In this document: positions 16,639 through 25,349 of the stretch, one piece after another
Position numbering within the stretch: the first letter of the stretch is position 1
Layout: each line of letters begins with the position of its first letter
Origin: PALSA-693 sp963834725
GTDB lineage: Bacteria; Actinomycetota; Acidimicrobiia; Acidimicrobiales; Palsa-688
Direction: 5' to 3'
Length of the DNA: 64,000 nucleotides
Assembly: GCA_963834725.1 (NCBI GenBank)
Contig: CAWICN010000001.1
Location: 434,001-498,000 of the forward strand
The notes under the pieces: model-generated
The model's database searches: none
The model's input: only the letters and a program-made list of their open reading frames with translations
What the model was told of the DNA's origin: nothing
Made by a program: the position numbers and the translations under genes

Positions 16639-17201
16639 ACGAAGAAGCACTGACGCTGGTAACCGATCGCTTCTCCGGGTTGGAGATGAAGACCCCGCTC
16701 GAAGAGATCTACAAAAGAGGCCGCCGCCACCGCCAAACGCGCCGTTTGACGAGAGCGGTCGCGGCGGGTGCGGCCATTGCGGCGGCCGCTGGTGTGACCG
16801 CCTTCGCGGTTGCGCCCGCCAGTCACGCCCCAAAACCCGTCAACGCCCGGTTGACCGCCTTCTCCATCTCGGCCGGGGCAAACGGAACGAGCGCACTGAC
16901 GCTGCGCAAAGGCCAGCAGTACCGACTTGACCCGGTGGCTCTCCGCCAGGCGCTGGCCCAACACGGCATTCCCGCCCTGGTCACGGCAGGCAGGGCGTGC
17001 GATTCGAGCCCTGAACCAACCGGGCTGGACAACGCCGTGACAGCACAGCGTCACCCTGACGGGAGCGTCACCCTGACTATCGACCCCGCGGAAATGCCCC
17101 CTGGTTCAGAACTGAGCATCGGCTACTTCACCAGCAAGACCGTCTTCGCCCTGATCCAAAAAGGCGCCCCTCTCGATTGCAGCCCCACCCTGGGCGGGTA
17201 A
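16635..17201 (+). CDS. Single-pass membrane protein paired with the sigma factor (putative anti-sigma or target)
   Basis: 188 aa from ATG 16635, which overlaps the sigma stop (ATGA). Residues 1-35 are cytoplasmic and basic near the end (RRHRQTRRLTR). One membrane segment follows at about 39-60 (AVAAGAAIAAAAGVTAFAVA), then an extracytoplasmic domain with two cysteines. No zinc motif is present. The position and topology match the class of small membrane partners found behind SigE-family ECF genes, but the sequence itself is not diagnostic. The frame stays open upstream, but only the part from 16635 looks like a gene. Confidence 0.75.
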   Translation: MNEEALTLVTDRFSGLEMKTPLEEIYKRGRRHRQTRRLTRAVAAGAAIAAAAGVTAFAVAPASHAPKPVNARLTAFSISAGANGTSALTLRKGQQYRLDPVALRQALAQHGIPALVTAGRACDSSPEPTGLDNAVTAQRHPDGSVTLTIDPAEMPPGSELSIGYFTSKTVFALIQKGAPLDCSPTLGG

Positions 17202-17208
17202 GGGCTAA

Positions 17209-17224
17209 GGCCCGCTGACGGGCC
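17209..17224. terminator. Short hairpin after the sigma/membrane-protein pair
   Basis: GGCCCG (17209-17214) and CGGGCC (17219-17224) form a 6-bp stem with a CTGA tetraloop, 8 nt after the stop at 17201. No T-run follows. The next 220 bases to 17444 show no gene. Confidence 0.35.
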
Positions 17225-17444
17225 CGAGAGCCGATGAGCCTCCCTCGAGTGCCCGCCGAATCGGCAGGGAGGGCCCCGCGCCGGTCTCCCTGCCTGGCAG
17301 CACGGGCCGCGGAGTGGGGTCGTCACTGGTTGCCGAGATGTGGCCGCCGGCCAGCACGCCGAAGACGTGTAGTTCGCACCCCAACCAGACAGGAGGCGAA
17401 CGTCGAGCTCACCGACCGGGCCGAGCAGGGCACGCGGCCTGGTC

Positions 17445-18290
17445 TCAGGCAGTGGCCGTGACCACCCACACGCCTCGGCTGAGCGGGAGATGGCCTCCCT
17501 CCAGTCGGGAGCGCATGGCGTCTTCGATGGCGACCAGCACGCGGTCGCGGGTGGCGGCGTCGGCGCCGGCCAGCATTTGGCGGACGGCACCGACGGTGGT
17601 GCTCAGCCGGGCCACCTGAGGGATCTGTTCCTCGGGAACGATCACGGGGTCCTGGAGGGCCTCGACCTGGATGCGATTGAAGCCGGCGCTGCTCAGGATG
17701 GACCGGACTCTGTCGGGGTCCGAGAGCGAGAACGGGCCGGGCTCGCCCGGGCCTGGCATCTGGGGCGTTTCTCCGATGATCGAGGCGGCTGCCCTGCCGG
17801 GGAGATGCATCCATTCGTTGTCGGTGATCGGCTGCCAGCACACGAAGGCCAGCCGACCTTCGAGGGCGAGCGCCTGGTGGACGCGACTGAAGGCTGCCAC
17901 CGGGTCGCTATAGAACATCACGCCAAAGCGGGAGTAGGCGGCGTCGAACCTGGCCCCGCCGAAGTCGTAGAGCTGGACGTCTGCCAGATTGAACTCGACG
18001 TTGGTGCAGCCCATTTGCGCGGCGTGCTGGCGGGCCCGCTCGAGCATGGCGGCGGCGATGTCGAGTCCGACTGCTCGTCCTTCCGGCGCCACTTTGGCGG
18101 CTAGTTCGAGGGTGGTCCGACCGGTGCCGCAGCCCAGATCGACGACGAGTTCGCCGGGCCGCAGGCGCAGGCGCTCCATTGCCACGACGCCGAGCTCGCC
18201 GGAGAGGCGTTCGAGCTGGTCCTCGCTGGCCACCCATGTTGGGGCGCGCTCAGCCCAATACTCGGCCTGCTCTCGGTTAGCGAAGGTCAA
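17445..18290 (-). CDS. Class I SAM-dependent methyltransferase
   Basis: 281 aa from TTG 18290. GGAGGG lies 8 nt upstream and the protein begins MTFANREQAEYWAERAPTWV, matching the normal N-terminus; there is no closer ATG or GTG. SAM-binding motif I is LVVDLGCGTGRTTLELA, followed by VGLDIAAAMLERAR and FDAAYSRFGVMFYSDP, as in UbiE/COQ5-like methyltransferases. The acceptor is unknown. It is the last gene of a minus-strand run of redox and stress genes. Confidence 0.88.
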   Translation of the reverse strand: MTFANREQAEYWAERAPTWVASEDQLERLSGELGVVAMERLRLRPGELVVDLGCGTGRTTLELAAKVAPEGRAVGLDIAAAMLERARQHAAQMGCTNVEFNLADVQLYDFGGARFDAAYSRFGVMFYSDPVAAFSRVHQALALEGRLAFVCWQPITDNEWMHLPGRAAASIIGETPQMPGPGEPGPFSLSDPDRVRSILSSAGFNRIQVEALQDPVIVPEEQIPQVARLSTTVGAVRQMLAGADAATRDRVLVAIEDAMRSRLEGGHLPLSRGVWVVTATA

Positions 18291-18600
18291 GTTGCTCGCC
18301 CTCCAGTCTGCCGCCCGGCCCGGTAAGCGTGCCTGGCTCCCATGATCCGAGACGATACTGGTCGCGAGGGCTCTCGACTCCGCCCGTTTCCACCTTGGCA
18401 GAGACTTGCGGACCGTTTCATCGAGTACTCCTCGGGTACTTGCCGGCCGACATCGGAAAGGACCGATCGGAGAGGACGAGGTCTCGACGACACGGCGGCG
18501 CGGTGATGGTCCCCCGAGGCTGATGGAGCAAACGCGCTGAGCGAACATGCCGCCCGTGACGGAGTCGCGGTCGACGTGGTCGTCATGCGCCGCGGAGACA

Positions 18601-19440
18601 CTAGAGGATCGGGCGCCCGCCGGTAACGGGGACCCGGGCGCCCGATATGTAGCTGGCATCGTCGGAAGCGAGAAGCACGTACACGGGGGCGAGCTCGGCC
18701 GGTTGACCGGCCCGGCCCAGAGGGGTGTTGGACCCGAATTGCTCCACTTTTTCCGGGGGCATGGTGGAGGGGATGAGCGGGGTCCAGATGGGCCCGGGCG
18801 CGACGCTGTTGACCCTGATGCCGCGCTCGCCGAGCAGCTGAGCCAGGCTGGCGCTCAGATTGGCGATGGCCGCTTTGGTGGCGGCGTAGGGGGCGAGGGT
18901 GGGGGACGGCATATCGGAGTTGACCGACGAGCTGCCGATGATGGACGAGCCGGGAGCCATGTGCGGCACAGCCGCTTTGCACAGGTGGAACATGGCCGAG
19001 ACGTTGACCGCGAAGGTGTAGTCCCATTCTTCGTCGGGAATTTCCTCGAGGGATTCTCTGGTCATCTGGTAGGCGGCGTTGTTGACCAGGATGTCGATTT
19101 TCCCGAACATCTCGACGGTCTCGGCGATGACCTGGCGGCAGTGGCGGGGCTCGGACAGGTCCCCCCGAATCAGAAGTGCCCGGCGTCCTGCTTCCTCGAC
19201 CAGGCGGGCCGTGTCCTGGGCGTCGCCGTCCTCACAAAGGTAGGCGATGACCACGTCGGCTCCTTCGCGGGCGAAGGCAATGGCGACGGCCCGGCCGATG
19301 CCGCTGTCGCCGCCGGTGATGATGGCCGTCTTGTCTCGAAGTCGACCATGCCCCTGATAGGTCGTTTCTCCGCAATCGGGGATCGGCTGCATCCCGGCTT
19401 GGGTACCGGGGACGTCCTGCTGCTGTGGGGGCTGTGTCAT
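18601..19440 (-). CDS. Short-chain dehydrogenase/reductase (YdaD/YghA-like, general-stress type)
   Basis: 279 aa from ATG 19440, preceded by AAGGAG. Motifs: IITGGDSGIGRAVAIAFARE (cofactor binding), DILVNNAAYQMT, the catalytic serine in IGSSSVNSD, and YAATK (Tyr/Lys pair). The N-terminal extension PQQQDVPGTQAGMQPIPDCG resembles the proline-rich leader of the YdaD/YghA family, which is linked to general stress. The substrate is uncertain. It lies next to a hemerythrin remnant and a Zn alcohol dehydrogenase on the same strand. Confidence 0.92.
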   Translation of the reverse strand: MTQPPQQQDVPGTQAGMQPIPDCGETTYQGHGRLRDKTAIITGGDSGIGRAVAIAFAREGADVVIAYLCEDGDAQDTARLVEEAGRRALLIRGDLSEPRHCRQVIAETVEMFGKIDILVNNAAYQMTRESLEEIPDEEWDYTFAVNVSAMFHLCKAAVPHMAPGSSIIGSSSVNSDMPSPTLAPYAATKAAIANLSASLAQLLGERGIRVNSVAPGPIWTPLIPSTMPPEKVEQFGSNTPLGRAGQPAELAPVYVLLASDDASYISGARVPVTGGRPIL

Positions 19441-19469
19441 GGCTCTCCTTGCACCCTTTCGCTGCTGCT

Positions 19470-19795
19470 TTAACCTTTGCGGACGGCGTCGCGCCGCCGG
19501 TCCACCAGGGCGGTGACAGGGCCCATCACCAGGTTGCCAGGAGGGGTGTCGGCGGCGTGGGGATGGGGATGGGTGCATCCGCCAGTCGGTCGCCGTCGGG
19601 CAGCACTTTGCGCACTTCCGGATAGACGATTTCCTCCTCGGCCACCTCGTGGCGAACCACGGTTTCGGTCAGCTCGCAAAACTGCTCTGGCCATTGCGAG
19701 CGACCCCGCGTCTGAAAGGCGGCAAAGAGCTGCTTGACGTGGGCGTGGTCGTCAAGCAGCAGGCCGATCAGGTTGTCGGTCGAGGTGGTTGACAC
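19470..19795 (-). pseudogene. Hemerythrin HHE-domain protein with internal deletion and frameshift
   Basis: GTG 19795 has AGGAG about 7 nt upstream. The start is normal: TTSTDNLIGLLLDDHAHVKQ, then VVRHEVAEEEIVYPEVRKVL with iron-ligand His and Glu. After DRLADA the frame runs into a proline-rich tail and stops at 19526. In the next frame the typical C-terminal tail appears, PHPHAADTPPGNLVMGPVTA and LVDRRRDAVRKG, ending at 19470. About 50-60 residues with the third and fourth helices and their iron ligands are gone, so oxygen or iron binding is unlikely. Confidence 0.7.
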
Positions 19796-19895
19796 AGCGG
19801 AGCTCCTGTGGTCGCGAGGTGCTGTGCGTGCTGTACCCGCAACGGTCAACCCGAAACATTGCCGTTGGCGCCGGACCCGGGGGCGGGCGGCCCGC

Positions 19896-21077
19896 CTATG
19901 GCTTCAGCAGGATCTTGACCGCCCCGTCGGCCTTGAGCTGGAACGTGCGGTAGGCGTCGGGAGCGTCGCTGAGAGGAAGGTGGTGGGTGGCGAAGGTGTC
20001 AACGCCGAGGGGGTCCTCGTCCGTGAGCAGAGGAAGCAGGCTGCCGACCCAGCGGTGCACGTTGGCTTGACCCATCCGAATCTGCACCTGCTTGTCGAAG
20101 AGGCGCAGCATTGGTAACGGATCGGCTGCGCCGCCATAGACGCCGGACAAAGAGATGGTACCGCCGCGGCGGACCAGGTCGATGGCGGTGAGCAGGCTGG
20201 CGAGGCGATCGATACCCGCCCGCTGCATGAGCTTGGCGGCCAGCGCGTTGGGGAGCAGCGCCGTGGCCTGGTGGGCGGCCCGGCCAAGTGGCGAGCCATG
20301 AGCTTCCATCCCGACGGCGTCGATCACCGAATCCGGTCCTCGCCCGTCAGTGAGGTCTCGGACCGCGGTGCCGACGTCGTCGACGGCGTTCAGATCGATC
20401 GTTGTGACGTCCCGGGTGTGGGCCCGGGCCAGCCGGTCGGGCACGAGGTCGATGGCTATGACTTGCCGGACCCCCCGGTGCCGGGCGACCCGGGTGGCCA
20501 TGTCGCCAATCGGTCCCAGACCTAGCACGAGAAGGGTCCCGCCGTCGGGCACCGCCGCGTACTCCACGGCCTGCCAGGCCGTGGGCAGCACGTCGGAGAG
20601 GTACACGAAGCGGTCATCGGGCGGACCGTCCGGTACCTTGATGGGGCCATATTGGGCCTGGGGGACGCGAAGGTATTCGGCTTGGCCGCCGGGCACCTGA
20701 CCGTAGAGCTTGGTGTAACCGAACAGGCTGCCGCCGGACCCGAACTCGCGAACCTGGGTGGTCTCGCACTGCGACTGGAGACCATGGCCGCACATGAAAC
20801 AGTGGCCGCAGGATATGTTGAAGGGGATCACGACCCGGTCCCCCGGGCTGATGTGGGTGACATCAGGCCCGACTTCCTCGACAATGCCCATGGGCTCGTG
20901 ACCGAGAATATCGCCGGGCTCGAGGAAGGGTCCGAGCACCTCGTAGAGGTGGAGGTCGGAGCCGCAGATGCCGGTCGAGGTGACCCGGATAATGGCGTCG
21001 TTCGGTTCTTTGAGGGCAGGGTCGGCCACCACCTCGACCCGGACGTCTCGTTTGCCATGCCAGGTGACCGCTCTCAT
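19896..21077 (-). CDS. Zinc-dependent alcohol dehydrogenase (glutathione-independent formaldehyde-dehydrogenase-like group)
   Basis: 393 aa, complete MDR enzyme. Catalytic zinc ligands are in TGICGSDLHLY and GHEPMGIVEEVG. The structural zinc loop has cysteines in NISCGHCFMCGHGLQSQC. The NAD-binding segment is LLVLGLGPIGDMATRVARHR. The acidic first residue after the Rossmann beta strand (AIDLVPDRL) suggests NAD. The ATG at 21077 overlaps the TGA of a short SDR remnant (ATGA), so both were probably one operon. The substrate is not assigned. Confidence 0.92.
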   Translation of the reverse strand: MRAVTWHGKRDVRVEVVADPALKEPNDAIIRVTSTGICGSDLHLYEVLGPFLEPGDILGHEPMGIVEEVGPDVTHISPGDRVVIPFNISCGHCFMCGHGLQSQCETTQVREFGSGGSLFGYTKLYGQVPGGQAEYLRVPQAQYGPIKVPDGPPDDRFVYLSDVLPTAWQAVEYAAVPDGGTLLVLGLGPIGDMATRVARHRGVRQVIAIDLVPDRLARAHTRDVTTIDLNAVDDVGTAVRDLTDGRGPDSVIDAVGMEAHGSPLGRAAHQATALLPNALAAKLMQRAGIDRLASLLTAIDLVRRGGTISLSGVYGGAADPLPMLRLFDKQVQIRMGQANVHRWVGSLLPLLTDEDPLGVDTFATHHLPLSDAPDAYRTFQLKADGAVKILLKP

Positions 21078-21247
21078 CGCTTGGTCGATTCCGGCTCGGA
21101 CGGCTGCGGTTGCAAGGCGGGCTTGGCCCTTTCTGCCGAGACCACCAGGTCGTAGCCGTGCTCGGCGGACCAGCGCGCCAGTTCCCGGCCGATACCGCTC
21201 GAGGCGCCAGTGATGACGGCCAGCGGTTCAGAATCAATAGGGGTCAT
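21074..21247 (-). pseudogene. SDR N-terminal remnant coupled to the alcohol dehydrogenase
   Basis: 57 codons from ATG 21247 with GGAGGT upstream. It begins MTPIDSEPLAVITGASSGIG, a complete SDR cofactor motif, continues RELARWSAEHGYDLVV, then ends abruptly in a proline-rich tail and a TGA overlapping the next start. A normal SDR is about 250 aa, so about 190 residues are missing. The retained ribosome site and stop overlap suggest an internal deletion that joined the two ends. Confidence 0.75.
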
Positions 21248-21397
21248 GGCACCTCCAGGGCAGCGGACAAACGGGCTCGGGCCGCTTATACCCCGGCCGC
21301 GCGCCGGTACGCAGCAGCTGACAGCGGCTGTGACGGGCGCGTGCCATCATTCGATTCGGATTGTCGCCCTGTGGGTAGAAGCATCCCCGGTTGGAGG

Positions 21398-22793
21398 TCA
21401 CTTGCAACCGGCCAGCCGGGCCAGAGCCGGCTCCAGCCCTTCCGTGTAGGTGGGAAACGGACAAACGACATCGGCGAGAACATCGAGCGGGATACGAGCC
21501 CGGATGGCCAGGGCCAGCCCCCAGATGATCTCATCGGCAGCGGGGCCGACAGCGGCGGCGCCGACGAGCACTCCCTCACCCATCTCGGCGACCAGATGGA
21601 GCGCACCACGATCAACACCGTCGGCACTGGCTCTGGCCAGCTCAGCCGTCTCCGTCGCCTCCACCGTGACCGATAACCCTTGTTCCTGGGCGGACGCTTC
21701 GGTCAGTCCCACGGCGGCGACAGGAGGATCCGTATAAACGACACGAGGGATAGCCCGATAGTCCGCAACTCGCGTTTCGCCTCGAAGGTTAGCAGCGACC
21801 ACTCGCGACTGATAGGTGGCGGTGTGAGTAAATGGCGCAACACCGGTCACGTCGCCGGCGGCCCAGAGATGATGCACCCCGACGACCCGGCCGGTGGGAT
21901 CGGTGGGTAGCTTGCCCTCGTCTGCCTTGACTCCCAGCGTTTCGAGACCTAATCCTGTCAGATTGGGTGTACGGCCAGTCGCCATGAGCACCCGGGCCGC
22001 CCGGACGCGTTGGCCGTCCGGCAAATGCAAGACTGCCCCGTTCGCTGCCGGTTCGGCGGCTTCGACAGCCACTCCCGTGCGGACGTCGATCCCGTCGTCG
22101 GCGAGGACTCGGGTCAGTTCTGTGCCCAGCCAGGCGTCCTCGTGGCCGAGCAGCTGCTCCGACGCTTCAACCACCATGACCCGCACACCATAGGCGCAGT
22201 AAATCTGGGCGAGTTCGCACCCGACCGGTCCACCACCCAACACAACGAGTGACTCGGGCAGGTCGCCCGAGGTCAGCGCCTCGTCGCTCGTCCAGCACGG
22301 CACCCTATCGAGACCCGGGATTGCTGACCCGGCCGGGCTGGACCCTGTCGCGATCACCAGTTCGCCGTACGCAATCTCGCGGCCACATCCGCTGGCGTCA
22401 ATGACGCGCACCCGGCCGGGCGCCACCACCTCGCCGCGACCTCGCAGCAGCACGGCTCCGGTCGTTTCCAGCTCACCGCGCGCTGTCTCGATCATCCTGG
22501 AACTCGGCGACCCGGTCGCGCCGATACACGGCCGCCGCGAACGCCGCTACCGAATCGCCCAGGTCCAATGGCCCGGCCGTGGCGCCGAGGAGGTGCGCTC
22601 GGCCGGCGAGTCGTCGTATATAGGCGGACCGCAGCATGGCTTTGGACGGCATGCACGCCACGTACGGGCATTCCCCACCGACGCGGGCCGCCTCTACCAC
22701 CGCCACCGTCCGGTCGCCAAGCGATCCCCAGATAGCCTCGGCACCCGAACCGGCGCCGAGCACGACTACATCAAACCCGTCGGTTGTGCTCAC
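21398..22793 (-). pseudogene. FAD-dependent pyridine nucleotide-disulfide oxidoreductase, split by a frameshift
   Basis: The two parts overlap. 22793-22473 holds VVVLGAGSGAEAIWGSLGD, then the redox disulfide GGECPYVACMPSKAML, and 22495-21398 holds ELVIATGSSPAG, the NAD site VVLGGGPVGCELAQIYCAYG, LPTDPTGRVVGVHHLWAAGD and the dimer domain VVYTDPPVAAVGLTEASAQE. Together they make one protein of about 465 aa similar to dihydrolipoamide dehydrogenase/mercuric reductase. The break is near 22478-22482, where one base appears missing in a GCGCG stretch (the reading should pass from DRDSAR into GELETTG). It may be a sequencing error. An ATG at 22495 could restart translation. Confidence 0.8.
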
Positions 22794-22920
22794 AACAGCG
22801 TACTACCCCGCACCGACCGCAAAGCCTCGACTGGATAGGTCCTGAGAAAGTGTAATCCCGGTGTTGGTTTTCGTCCTGGATGGGTAGTGAGACATCGATG
22901 ACCGATCACGGGAGGAAGCT

Positions 22921-23148
22921 ATGACCGACGTCGAAACCGGCGGTGTCACTGGAGCCAAGGACAAGGCGTACGACCTGCTCTGGTATGCCGAGAAGTGCCT
23001 CGACAATGCCCTGCGCCTCGAGACGTATATCCGGGATGCCGAGCGAGATGGAGATCAGGAGTTGGCGGAGTTCTTCCGCAAGTCTCAAGCGGACAGCCGG
23101 AAAGGCGCCAAGCTGGCCAAACAGATGCTAAGGTCCCGTCTGGACTGA
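22921..23148 (+). CDS. Small conserved helical protein (75 aa)
   Basis: The sequence is KAYDLLWYAEKCLDNALRLE followed by TYIRDAERDGDQELAEFFRK and a basic end, fully helical and highly charged. GGGAGGAAGCT precedes ATG 22921. Similar small proteins occur in actinobacteria and rhizobia beside stress genes, but no activity is known to me. It stands alone between the FAD oxidoreductase and the RsbW-like gene, and reads away from the oxidoreductase. Confidence 0.8.
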   Translation: MTDVETGGVTGAKDKAYDLLWYAEKCLDNALRLETYIRDAERDGDQELAEFFRKSQADSRKGAKLAKQMLRSRLD

Positions 23149-23634
23149 CGACGGTAAGGAGCCGCAGGGAATTGCCCGCGGCAGGTGTGAGCAGCGCAAC
23201 TTCGGTTTGATGCTCTTTGGCCTGGTTCTTTCAACCCCACGAGCCCGGCCCCCCCTCGAACCGCAGGACGGCTTGGCTGCCCTCAACCTCACATCGGCGG
23301 TTGGGACGGCTTTCCCATTCTCGGTCCCGCTCGGTGGTTGCATGGGCGCTCGAGCGGATCTCTGCGGTTGGGCGGCCAGCGGCCCGGGCTGATAACTGCT
23401 GGCGCGTTGAGCGCGGGCTCCGGTCGCCGCCACACCGGGCTGTCCGATTGGGCGGACATGTGAGAGCCGAGCCTGGGCGACACGCTCACTTCGGGTGCGT
23501 TCAGGGGGCGGGATATCGCTAAAACTGCACCCAAGGTGCGAAAGGCAGCAGACGATTGACGCCCGGATCAGCGATCGCGTCGCCAACGGAGCAGAGCAGT
23601 GCGTCGGACTTACAGGACGAGGCCTGCGTGGGGA
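23149..23634. other. Region without a recognisable gene
   Basis: About 485 bases follow the small helical protein up to the 3' end of the RsbW-like gene. Open frames exist on both strands but are rich in Arg, Pro and Ser and match nothing. No hairpin with a T-run or tRNA-like fold was seen. Confidence 0.4.
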
Positions 23635-24033
23635 TCACTCTGCGTCACTTATGCCTTCCGCGACCTCGGAACGCTGGAGGGAGAACCACACCACTTTTCC
23701 TCTCCCATCCCGTCGGTGGCCCCAATCTGCGGCGAGAGCATCTACGATCGTTATACCCCTGCCGCCGTCAGTCGCCCGTCGGGTCAACTTCGGTAGACGC
23801 GGGGACTGGTCCTGCACTTCGACGACAAGGTCGGCAGCTGTCAATGTCAGGCGGACACCGAACCTGCTGCGGGCATGTACCACCGCGTTGGCAGCAAGCT
23901 CGCTGACCAGCAAGACCGCCACCGACGTAAGCTCGTCCAAGCACCACGGCGCCAAGAAGGAGGCGAGAAAAGATCGAGCCTGCGCCACCGACGAGGCGAC
24001 AGGCTCGAACATCGCCTCCGCTTGGTGATCCAT
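23635..24033 (-). CDS. RsbW-like ATP-binding (HATPase_c) anti-sigma regulatory kinase
   Basis: 132 aa, full length for a stand-alone RsbW/SpoIIAB-type GHKL domain. The N box is SELAANAVVHA, the G1 box is VVEVQDQSPRLP, and the G2-like segment is DGGRGITIVDALAADWG. Such proteins bind anti-sigma antagonists or sigma factors and phosphorylate the antagonist. No partner gene (STAS antagonist, RsbU phosphatase) is beside it, so the partner must be elsewhere. The gene is single. Confidence 0.85.
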   Translation of the reverse strand: MDHQAEAMFEPVASSVAQARSFLASFLAPWCLDELTSVAVLLVSELAANAVVHARSRFGVRLTLTAADLVVEVQDQSPRLPKLTRRATDGGRGITIVDALAADWGHRRDGRGKVVWFSLQRSEVAEGISDAE

Positions 24034-24241
24034 TTGCGACCTCGTTTCCGTGGTCTCTGGTTTATACCCGGTGGACCACGATCTGAATTCAAGGCGGCTC
24101 GCAGATTATGTTGCTCCGAAGCAGCGGGAGTTTCGGGAGCCTGGCCGGCGTATCAACACCGCAGTCGACGGCGCAATCCTGGCCCGTCTGCGACGACATC
24201 GTGGCCACCCGATCAGGACTCACCCACAACGAGGAATGACG

Positions 24242-24420
24242 TCAGGCGTAGGCGGCCGTGGAAGGGGTGGCAACGGCGAGGAGGTCGGCCCCCGCCGGGG
24301 GCCATGACCAGACTGATCAAGGCCGAGGCGACCCGCTCGAGGGGCAGAGCGAAGTCCACCCAGCCGGTAGCAGTAGCCAGCGTTGCCGAGGGCATGCCGG
24401 CGACGTCAGGTTGGTAGCCT
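24242..24420 (-). pseudogene. Remnant of a CheB-type protein-glutamate methylesterase C-terminus
   Basis: The minus strand reads AGMPSATLATATGWVDFALP, then LERVASALISLVMAPGG, which resembles the C-terminal strand and helix of CheB methylesterases. A one-base shift near GGCGGGGGCC is needed to reach the expected end ADLLAVATPSTAAYA and a stop at 24242. The rest of the gene (response regulator and catalytic Ser-His part) is absent. The crotonase gene starts immediately on the other side. The assignment is from a short segment. Confidence 0.5.
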
Positions 24421-24428
24421 TTAGCTTC

Positions 24429-25175
24429 GTGATCGACGTACGCGATGCTGGCGCAGTGCGAGTATTGACCCTTTCGTCGGGAAAGGTCAATCCCCTCGAC
24501 GTCGAACTGTTGACCGAGCTCACGGAGGTCCTGCACGACGCGGAACGAAGCGAGGTCGAGGCGCTGGTAGTCACCGGTGCGGGCACCGTGTTCAGCGCGG
24601 GGGTGGATCTGCGGCGAGTAGTGGAGGGTGGCCAGGCGTATACCGACCTGCTCGTCCCGGCGCTGTCCGCCGCGTTCACGGCCCTCTTTGCGTTTCCGCG
24701 GCCGACGGTCGCCGCGATCAATGGCGCGGCGATCGCCGGCGGCTGTGTGCTCGCTTGCGGGTGCGACCGTCGTCTCATGGCCGCCGAGGCGGCGATAGGC
24801 GCGTCGGAGTTGCGCGTCGGTGTCCCGTTTCCGGTCGCGGCGCTCGAAATTCTGCGGTACGCCTGTGGTGATGACGCCGAGGATGTCGTGCTCGGAGGTC
24901 GGCTGCACCAGGGAACTGATGCGGTCGCCCGACGACTGGTCCACACCCTTGTCGACGGTGACGTCGTCGGCCCGGCCATCGATGTTGCCTCGGACCTCGC
25001 GAGCATCTCGGTCGAGACGTACGTGAACACCAAGGCCCAACTCAGGGGACCGGCCCTCGGCCGCATCCGCGCCGGCGCGGCAGTCGACGAGGACGTCCGG
25101 GCCGCCTGGGGTTCGAAACGCGTCGCCGACGCTATCGCGGCACAGCTCGAGCGCCTTCACCGCGCACACGACTGA
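24429..25175 (+). CDS. Enoyl-CoA hydratase/isomerase family protein
   Basis: 248 aa from GTG 24429. Crotonase motifs: VRVLTLSSGKVNPLDVELLT, the oxyanion-hole strand VVTGAGTVFSAGVDLRRVVE, and AAINGAAIAGGCVLACGCDR. The Glu that follows the third motif in hydratases appears as GASELRVGVPFP. Family members hydrate enoyl-CoAs, isomerise double bonds or hydrolyse CoA esters. The frame is open upstream to 24258, but that stretch is the reverse of the CheB remnant. Ribosome site is weak, so the start is approximate. Confidence 0.85.
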   Translation: MIDVRDAGAVRVLTLSSGKVNPLDVELLTELTEVLHDAERSEVEALVVTGAGTVFSAGVDLRRVVEGGQAYTDLLVPALSAAFTALFAFPRPTVAAINGAAIAGGCVLACGCDRRLMAAEAAIGASELRVGVPFPVAALEILRYACGDDAEDVVLGGRLHQGTDAVARRLVHTLVDGDVVGPAIDVASDLASISVETYVNTKAQLRGPALGRIRAGAAVDEDVRAAWGSKRVADAIAAQLERLHRAHD

Positions 25176-25349
25176 AGCTTCTGTGGGCGCGGTTTGGGTC
25201 CTCACAATGGACTCAGTCACTTCCGTTCGAGCGCTGGACGTCAGCGTGGACGGGTCGGTTGATGGGGACGGTGCGCCAGGGGAGATCAACCGGGAGCGCC
25301 GCTAAGATCGCGGCCACGGACGGATCAGCTACCAAGGGGAGAACGATAT

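Noticed and set aside
22855..22905. SigF/SigB-type promoter before the 75-aa gene
   Set aside because: GTTT- and GGGTA-like boxes occur but spacing is too short; not strong enough to annotate.
24213..25289. 358-codon minus-strand frame
   Set aside because: It is antisense to the crotonase. Only its last part (CheB-like) has independent support.
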